NCBI RefSeq assembly: GCF_000143415.4
Contig: NW_003314384.1
Coordinates: 63,554 to 127,553, forward strand
DNA length: 64,000 bases
Origin: Selaginella moellendorffii
Lineage: Eukaryota; Streptophyta; Lycopodiopsida; Selaginellales; Selaginellaceae
Direction: 5' to 3'
Shown piece by piece: positions 58,116 through 64,000 of the stretch. The notes below the pieces were generated by a model. It was not told the DNA's origin. It was given only the letters and a program-made list of their open reading frames with translations, and made no database searches. Made by a program: the position numbers and the translations under genes. Positions within the stretch are counted from its first letter, which is position 1, and each line of letters opens with the position of its first letter.

Positions 58116-59051
58116 ATGAACGATCTGCTGAGGTCTAGCCTCAGATCCAGCCAGAGCTACCTGGATCTCAAGCGCGATGTGCTGAGGGATCTGGAGGCAG
58201 GGCCAGAGATGGAGCTAGGGTCGCTGGAGACGGAGAAGAACCTGGAGCATTTTTTCGACGAGGTCGAGCAGATCAACATCGGGATGGAGAAGATCCAGCA
58301 GCTCCTGTCCAAGCTCCAGGACGCGAACGAGGAGAGCCGAGGAATCTACAAGGCGCTGGCGATGAAGGCGATCCGGGACAGGATGGACAAGGACGTGTTG
58401 GAGGTGCTGCGGCTGGCGAAATCCATCAAGGACCGGCTCGAGGAGCTGGACAAGGCCAACATTGTCAACAGGAAGATCCCTGGCTGCGAGCAAGGCACCC
58501 CGGCAGATCGCACAAGGATGTCCATCACCATGAGCCTGAGGATGAAGCTCAAGGATCTCATGGGCGATTTTCAAGCTCTCCGCCAGAAAATGATGGGTGA
58601 GTACCGCGAGACCGTGGAGAGGAGGTACTTCACAGTGACTGGGCACCAGGCCGACGAGGAGACGATCGAGAAGATAATCGAGACCGGGGAAAGTGAGGTG
58701 TTCGTCCAGAGGGCGATCCAGGATCAGGGTCGCGGCCAGGTGCTGGAAACCATTCGGGAGATCCAGGAGAGGCACGATGCTGTCAAGGAGATCGAGAAGA
58801 ACTTGCTGGAGCTCCACCAGATCTTTCTCGACATGGCTGTGCTGGTGGAAGCTCAGGGGGAGCAACTCAACGATATTGAGAGGCATATGAGCATGGCTGC
58901 CAACTACGTGGACAAGGGGAACTCGCAGCTCCACTACGCCAAGCAGCACCAGAGGAGCTCCCGGAAGTGCACGCTCATTGCGATCATCCTGCTGCTGGTG
59001 GTGCTCATGGTTGTGGTCATCCCGGTTGTGACCAGCTTCAAGAGTGCTTGA
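58116..59051 (+). CDS. SYP1: SYP1-type plasma-membrane syntaxin (Qa-SNARE)
   Basis: An intronless frame of 311 residues starts MNDLLRSSLRSSQSYLDLKR. The Habc domain (FFDEVEQINIGMEKIQQLLS; MSITMSLRMKLKDLMGDFQA; RYFTVTGHQADEETIEKII) is followed by the SNARE helix (ETIREIQERHDAVKEIEKNL; MAVLVEAQGEQLNDIERHMS) with the zero-layer Gln in AQGEQ. A C-terminal membrane anchor follows (IAIILLLVVLMVVVIPVV). It mediates fusion of secretory vesicles at the plasma membrane or cell plate. The closest groups are SYP12/SYP13; I cannot separate them by eye. Confidence 0.94.
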   Translation: MNDLLRSSLRSSQSYLDLKRDVLRDLEAGPEMELGSLETEKNLEHFFDEVEQINIGMEKIQQLLSKLQDANEESRGIYKALAMKAIRDRMDKDVLEVLRLAKSIKDRLEELDKANIVNRKIPGCEQGTPADRTRMSITMSLRMKLKDLMGDFQALRQKMMGEYRETVERRYFTVTGHQADEETIEKIIETGESEVFVQRAIQDQGRGQVLETIREIQERHDAVKEIEKNLLELHQIFLDMAVLVEAQGEQLNDIERHMSMAANYVDKGNSQLHYAKQHQRSSRKCTLIAIILLLVVLMVVVIPVVTSFKSA

Positions 59052-59385
59052 GCGACCTTTACAGACATCACCACTGCTACCATCGAGGTATTCCTTTCTT
59101 TTTCTTTTTCTTTCTCTTTCATTTCGTTCTCTTGCATTTTGGAAGCTTGCTGGTCTGATAGTTCCAGGCTATCTTGTCCAGGGGTTTCTAGAGAAGTCAC
59201 CAACGACTATGTTGCTACCTAGCTACGAGCTTGTTGAATAAACAGAGCGCCCGATTTGGTTCTTTTCATTGTCACGGGGTCTACCGATTTGTTCTAATCC
59301 AGTTTGTTCTACCCGATCTTACAGACAGATTGCAACACAGTCGTTTCGTCTCGTAACAAAGACCACTTGTATGTAATTGGTTTTC

Positions 59386-61515
59386 TTACACTGCTAAGCT
59401 ACGATAATATCTTTTACTTTGTGCAGCCGGCCGCATCAACAGCTCTTCCAGGGTGCTCGTTTTGCGTACCAAAGGCTTCCCAGTCTCTCGGAGCATTTGC
59501 TCGAGCCTGAGTCTCTCGTCCACTACGTCGGGATGAACGGTACCGAGCCTTTCTTCTTGGGAGCGAAGCACCACTTGGAGCAAGTCAATAGCATCTTCGA
59601 CTCTGGAAAAAAAACAGAAAAAGAAAAGAGAGGTCAGTCAAGTTCAAGTTGGTGGTGATAAATCTGACAGGAATTCAACCTTCCAAGAGCGTCGTATCCA
59701 CCGGCAAGATTGCTGCAAACTGCAATGGTGTCTGGATGGTAGACTCCGCAAGCTTCTGCAAGTACATGCTGTGCCTCCTCCAGCACTGCTACTGCCTCGT
59801 GAATTTGCTCCAGCTCAAACAAGGCAAGTCCCATCTGGTTGAGCAAAACTCCCAGCATTAACGTGTTGGTTTCACCTGCAGATCGGAGCTTGTCCACTGC
59901 GCTGCTGAAAGCCGAGTGAGACTCCGAGAAGTTGCCCATAATGTAGTACAAAACTCCCATCTGTGCTTCAATCCCCGCTGCCGACCGAGGTTCTCCCGGT
60001 ATGTTTTTAATGCTTTCCAGCGCCTTTCTCAGCAAGCACATAGCCTGTTCCCTCTCGCTCAAAGCTTCGTAAATTGCCGCAACGTCCGTCAAACCAGCTG
60101 CTAGTTCATCTGCCGGATGTCCCTGTTTCCCGTATATCATGATTGCGTTTTCGCAGTACACCTTCGCGTCTCTCATCTTCCCGGCTTTCAGATAGAGTTC
60201 CCCCAGGCTTACGTACATTGAAGCGACGGAAGCATGGCTCGCTCCGTTGAGTTGCTTGAATGCCGCTAGAGCTTTTTGGTACGAGAAGACGGCCTCGTCG
60301 AATCGGCCCAAGGCAACGTAGCAATCGCCGATGCTGGCGTCTATGGAAGCGACAGCGGCACTCTGTCCTCGAGAGCTCATTGCCGTGCTTGCATACACCA
60401 AATGCTCCAGTGCTGCTTCGTGCTCGCCTTTGCCACTTTGGATGAGAGCCATCAACCTCCTGTCTACTGCTTCTTCCATCGAGCCGGCAGGACTCTTTTC
60501 TGCGTGGATTTTCAGCATTTGCTGGCACAGTTCTTCGGCATCCTCGAACTGCATCGCCTGTTTATCTCACACAGTAAGTACCGAGTTTTCTCTGTGCAAA
60601 TTCCTGATTTACCTGCAGGTATGCTTCAGCAAGATATCGACATGTCTCCCCAACTTGAGGGTCCATTTCTCCAACCGCCTTCTTCTGAACGGTGAGAGCA
60701 TTTCGGTAGCTTTCGAGCGCTTGAACTTGCTTGCCTAACTTCGTATAAGTGTCTCCAAGCTGCATGTATCCCGCGAACGCTGCCAGCGAGTACTCCGCCC
60801 CTGCTTCTGCTATCCACTCCATTGGAAGGCTTTGCAAAGTCTTCTCCAGAGCTTCGACTGCCTCCCAGTGTTTACCCATCCTGCACTGCGCTGCTGCTAC
60901 AATGTGCAAGCTCATCACCAGCTCCAAGCTCGGCTTTCCATCCGAAGAGTTGGCCTCCAACATCTTGGCAGCTCGGGAAGCATAGTCGAGAGTTTTCGAC
61001 GGCTTGTCACCGGAGATATGGCTCGATTTGGCCAGCTTGAGCAAGTAGAGTGCTCTCCCTGGGCTCCCCGGAGGCTTTGGAGTCGGACTGGGAATCTGGG
61101 ACTCCATTTCCACCGGAGAGACAACCTTCTGCAGCTGCTGAGGAGGAGGAGTCTTCGTTCTTGTCGGAGGCTGCTTTGTCGGTAACTTTTCCATTTGCTG
61201 CCGTGATATTTTTTTCTGATGAACAGGAGTCTCTATGTCTTTCAGCGGAGTCTCGGCTCCTTGAGCTGCTGGGTCCTGAGATTTTGGAGCACCAGAAGAA
61301 TCGGTCCGCTTGTTCTCAGCTGGATTGGCATTTTCTTCTTCCTTCTCCAGGTGACTTACTTGATCGGCATTGTTGTTACCTGTGGCTTTGACGAGCTTCG
61401 TCTTGTGCAGCGCTTTGGGGCCAGCCGGATCCTTGACGTCCTTCTTCTTCTTCTTGCCAGCCGCGTCTTCGCTCGATTGCTGGCGCTCCATTCCCATCTC
61501 CCGCTGCTCGCTCAC
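59386..61515 (-). CDS. Kinesin light chain-related (KLCR/CMU-type) TPR protein
   Basis: Exons 60613-61515, 59680-60557 and 59386-59602 (minus strand) give about 665 residues. A Lys/Pro/Gln-rich, probably disordered N-terminus of about 150 residues is followed by TPR units (AVEALEKTLQSLPMEWIAEA; LGDTYTKLGKQVQALESYRN; IGDCYVALGRFDEAVFSYQK; LGELYLKAGKMRDAKVYCEN; LNQMGLALFELEQIHEAVAV). These match the plant kinesin light chain-related proteins that link cellulose synthase tracks to cortical microtubules. The last about 10 residues after RPAAQ are less certain, because an unrecognised last intron is possible. Its 3' end faces the syntaxin gene about 330 bp away (convergent). Confidence 0.9.
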
Positions 61516-62440
61516 TGGCCTCTCAGCTCCGAGAGGAGAAATCCCCCAATTCTTTTGGACCCACGAACGAGGTAGGCAATGAAATCTCTCGATTCAAACA
61601 GGGAAAAATGGGAATGTTTCTGTTACCTTGCAGATCCAACGCGCTAGCCGAAGAAATTGCCGTCGCCACAAGTCTTCGGGGAATATCCGGCCGTCTCGGA
61701 ACCTCCGGAAGAGCAAACATGCCTTTAGGTACGAAAAAAAGAGGCAGAAAACAAGAAAAAAAAACCACCGTTACAAAACGACTGAGCTCTTGTCACTTGA
61801 AGAAATGATCCAGCTTTAAAGTCAATGCAGTGGCGATTATCATTCATTCTCCAACCTTTAAGTTTAGAGATTAGAAAACCACTCCCTCCACTTTGTTCCT
61901 TCGTTTCAAACAATCGCTATGTAGATTAAGATCACGAGAAACGCACGTACTCAACTAGGCCAACTTTCTACTTTGAAAAGAAGAGCCCTTCCTCCCAACC
62001 AGGTTGCCCATGCATGCAATTAAGAAGCTTGGCTTGTCACGCATGAAACTGGAAAGGTGGTAGGGCAAAGTCTTTTTCTTTGTTTAAAGAGCAAACTTGC
62101 ACATTCCACGTGGGAGGATATAACATCAGTGTCTGGGTGGCTGGCTATATATCAATTGTTTGTAACAAGGACACTAGCTCCTCTTTCTTGGCTCTTGAAT
62201 GGATGTGTGGGAAAAGAAAGTGCCACGGCTCTGTCAAGAAAGCAGGAAAAATACTTTGATATGGAATTGGGGTCTTTGGGGTACGGCAGCCAAGTGCAAA
62301 TTCTAGTCAGGGTGACACATGGGTGCCACGTCCGTACCACATGCATATTGGCAGAAAAGTCCACCAACTTTTCATTGACTTGACTGGTCAAGTTTATATG
62401 TGTATATTATGGAAATAATGCGGCTTATTTCTCATCTCTG
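61516..62440. other. Intergenic region, no gene seen
   Basis: This holds the promoter and 5' leader of the KLCR gene. No frame resembles a known protein. Confidence 0.45.
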
Positions 62441-62509
62441 GCCCCATAGTGTAGTGGAAGCACATTTGAACTTAGCTCAAAAGTCGTGGGCTCGAAACCC
62501 ACTGGGGCT
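62441..62509 (+). tRNA. tRNA-like sequence, possibly a tRNA pseudogene
   Basis: GCCCCA at 62441 pairs with TGGGGC ending at 62508. A D-arm-like GTGT-AGTGGAA-GCAC, an anticodon-arm-like TTTGA-loop-TCAAA and a T arm GTGGG-CTCGAAA-CCCAC lie in the right order and spacing. A T6 run about 15 bp downstream could be a Pol III terminator. The acceptor stem has only six pairs, and the 7-nt loop ACTTAGC has C where U33 is expected, so the anticodon is not clear. It may be a degenerate tRNA gene or the head of a SINE. Confidence 0.55.
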
Positions 62510-62591
62510 AAAAAACCACCCTTTTTTAAGCACTCGAAAGTTGCGCAATTCGTTTCTTTTTCTTCGGACTACGACTAGATTTGCAGATTCA

Positions 62592-63695
62592 CTACTTGCT
62601 AACGATATTAGCATTGTTGTTGTGGTGGCTTTCCAGAGGTTTCATTCCCACGCCATCTTCGATCTCATCGGGCGATGTCCCCGCTGCTGGCTTGGCATTT
62701 CGATACACGAGGTAGAGCAGCAGCTGAGCCACGCCCGCCAAAACTCCCAAGCCATTTGGAATCTAGAAAGCATTCAGGTGCTGGAAGAGATGTATATGGC
62801 ATGGAAGTTCTTACCCCGATGAATATATCTTTGGTGGCCACTGCATACAACATCCACACGAGGCTGTTGATCAGCACGAACAGCGAGAGCAGAAACGGCA
62901 TGTACTCGACGCTCCGTGTTTGGATGACAAGTTTCTGTCACAAACACGAGAAATCAGCTGCAAATCTGTCCCGCTAATCACCCACCATGACGCTTAATGG
63001 CGAGACATACATGGCAACCGCCACCACCACGCAAACCGAGCCGACGATCGTAGTCCGGGCGTCATGGGTGTGCGCCAGGAGCATCGTGAGCGCCACAACC
63101 ATGGCAAACGCAGCCAGCACGGCCCCAAGCATCCGCAACACCTTCATCTGTATGATCCAAAGTCTATCAAAGCTTCCAAACTTCCAAAGTTTTCCATGGA
63201 GAGCAAACTTGCGATCTCGATCGATGAGTATGCGTACCTTGGCGAGCTTTGGAGCGTAGATGAGATAGATGAGGAGGTAGACCGTCTCGATGGCGCATCC
63301 GGCGGCGTTGATGGTGATGATAAGCATCCCGTTTGTTTTGACGAAAGGCATGCCGTAGAAGACCCACAGCATGCAGTTGAAGAGCGTGCACACATACGGC
63401 AGGCCCGAGTAGTCCTGCGTCGATTTCATCCGCAAGATCCTCCAGAAGGTCGGCCTGTACGAAGGTTTAGATCGATCCACATGATAAAACTTTGGTAGAT
63501 GGAAAGATTTGTTTGTTTTTTCTCGTGATCTTACGCTGGCGAGATGAAGAGTGCGACCGCAGTGATGTTTCCTACACCACCATCAACAGAATCAAAATCT
63601 CTTCGAGTTCCATTCGAAACTTGTTTGGTTTTATGTTTTCCTTGTACTTTCAACGTACCTAAGATCCCCAGCAAGATCTGCATGCTAACCGCCAT
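62592..63695 (-). CDS. SWEET: SWEET sugar transporter (MtN3/saliva family)
   Basis: Exons 63659-63695, 63535-63571, 63238-63454, 62986-63147, 62815-62934 and 62592-62762 (minus strand) give 247 residues, the usual family size. Two MtN3 repeats are visible. The first has PTFWRILRMKSTQDYSGLPY and CTLFNCMLWVFYG. The second has MYVSPLSVMKLVIQTRSVEY, LFVLINSLVWMLYAVATKD and IPNGLGVLAGVAQLLLYLVY. A linker membrane helix joins the repeats, giving seven in all. SWEETs let sugars cross the plasma or vacuolar membrane down their gradient. Exons 1 and 2 are both only 37 nt. Confidence 0.95.
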
Positions 63696-64000
63696 CTCCG
63701 AGCGCGCAGAGTTCGACAATCCGGCCTGTGATCGCTGTTCTGGAGGAGGAAATTCCGGTTTGTGTTTAGTTCCGTTGTCGCCGCAAGAGAAAACAAGAAG
63801 TAACAAGAGCTAGAAAATCAAAGTCGAAGAAAGAAGTAGCAGCAGCAGCAAGGAAAGAAAGAAAAAAAGAAAGACAAAGAGAAACCGAAGATCAGAAAAG
63901 CGAAGAACCAAAGCGTTTCACAGAATCCCAACATCCACAAAGCGTGAATCAACTGCAACCACCGGGGCATCAACACGCAGGCAGCAGCAGTTTCAGTGCT
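63696..64000. other. Upstream region of the SWEET gene
   Basis: The segment is purine-rich (GAAAGAAAGAAAAAAAGAAAG near 63855) with AGCAGCAGC runs. It is likely 5' leader or promoter. No other gene is seen before the window ends. Confidence 0.4.

Noticed and set aside
58215-58949. A 244-residue minus-strand frame over the syntaxin gene
   Set aside because: It is His/Leu-rich antisense of the helical syntaxin codons, with no independent support.

Overview
The window looks like nuclear DNA of a compact-genome land plant. I infer a Selaginella-type lycophyte from three things: almost every host gene is split by very short introns (about 45-75 nt), intergenic gaps are short and several gene pairs are divergent, and the gene set is plant-specific (RopGEF, RCC reductase, DUF538, PPR, SYP1 syntaxin, SWEET, kinesin-light-chain-related). 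The species call is inference; no database was searched. Exon coordinates were derived by hand from splice sites, phase and protein family; where a complete exon chain is given, the exon lengths sum to a multiple of three.

Layout. 1-2.2 kb: low-complexity repeats and a short telomere-like tract. 1.3-6.8 kb: a probable DNA transposon whose transposase-like frame (DUF8039-like repeats, then an RNase H-like DUF7869-type region) is broken by only two stops and sits inside an array of about 14 near-perfect 22-24 bp palindromes that I saw nowhere else in the window. 7.0-21.1 kb: three nested or abutting Ty3/gypsy chromoviruses: A (plus strand, 5'-truncated), B (minus strand, 1.1 kb LTRs) and C (plus strand, inserted in B with a 5-bp target duplication, internally deleted). 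21.1-22.4 kb: AT-rich, no gene seen.

22.4-33.9 kb is gene-dense: a SET-domain methyltransferase and a trihelix/UMP-kinase fusion gene in divergent orientation, an SBDS pseudogene, a Crinkler/RHS-like P-loop NTPase with PHD and SAP-like modules, SBDS itself (start codons 82 bp from the NTPase), and isovaleryl-CoA dehydrogenase. 33.9-38.2 kb holds a segmental duplication (3' end of IVD plus a lectin gene) in which each copy kept a different gene. 38.3-53.0 kb: threonyl-tRNA synthetase, RopGEF, a LysM protein, a small membrane protein, a PPR protein, a DUF538 protein, an LRR receptor-like kinase and red chlorophyll catabolite reductase. 53-58 kb: PPR debris, AT-rich sequence, a pair of direct repeats and a long TA microsatellite. 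58-64 kb: SYP1-type syntaxin, kinesin-light-chain-related protein, a tRNA-like locus and a SWEET sugar transporter.

The host genes are mostly unrelated housekeeping, signalling and transport functions; I see no operon-like functional cluster. The most unusual items are the palindrome array with its transposase, the NTPase-PHD-SAP gene, the lectin gene with an unassigned N-terminal domain, and the reciprocal decay of the IVD/lectin duplication.
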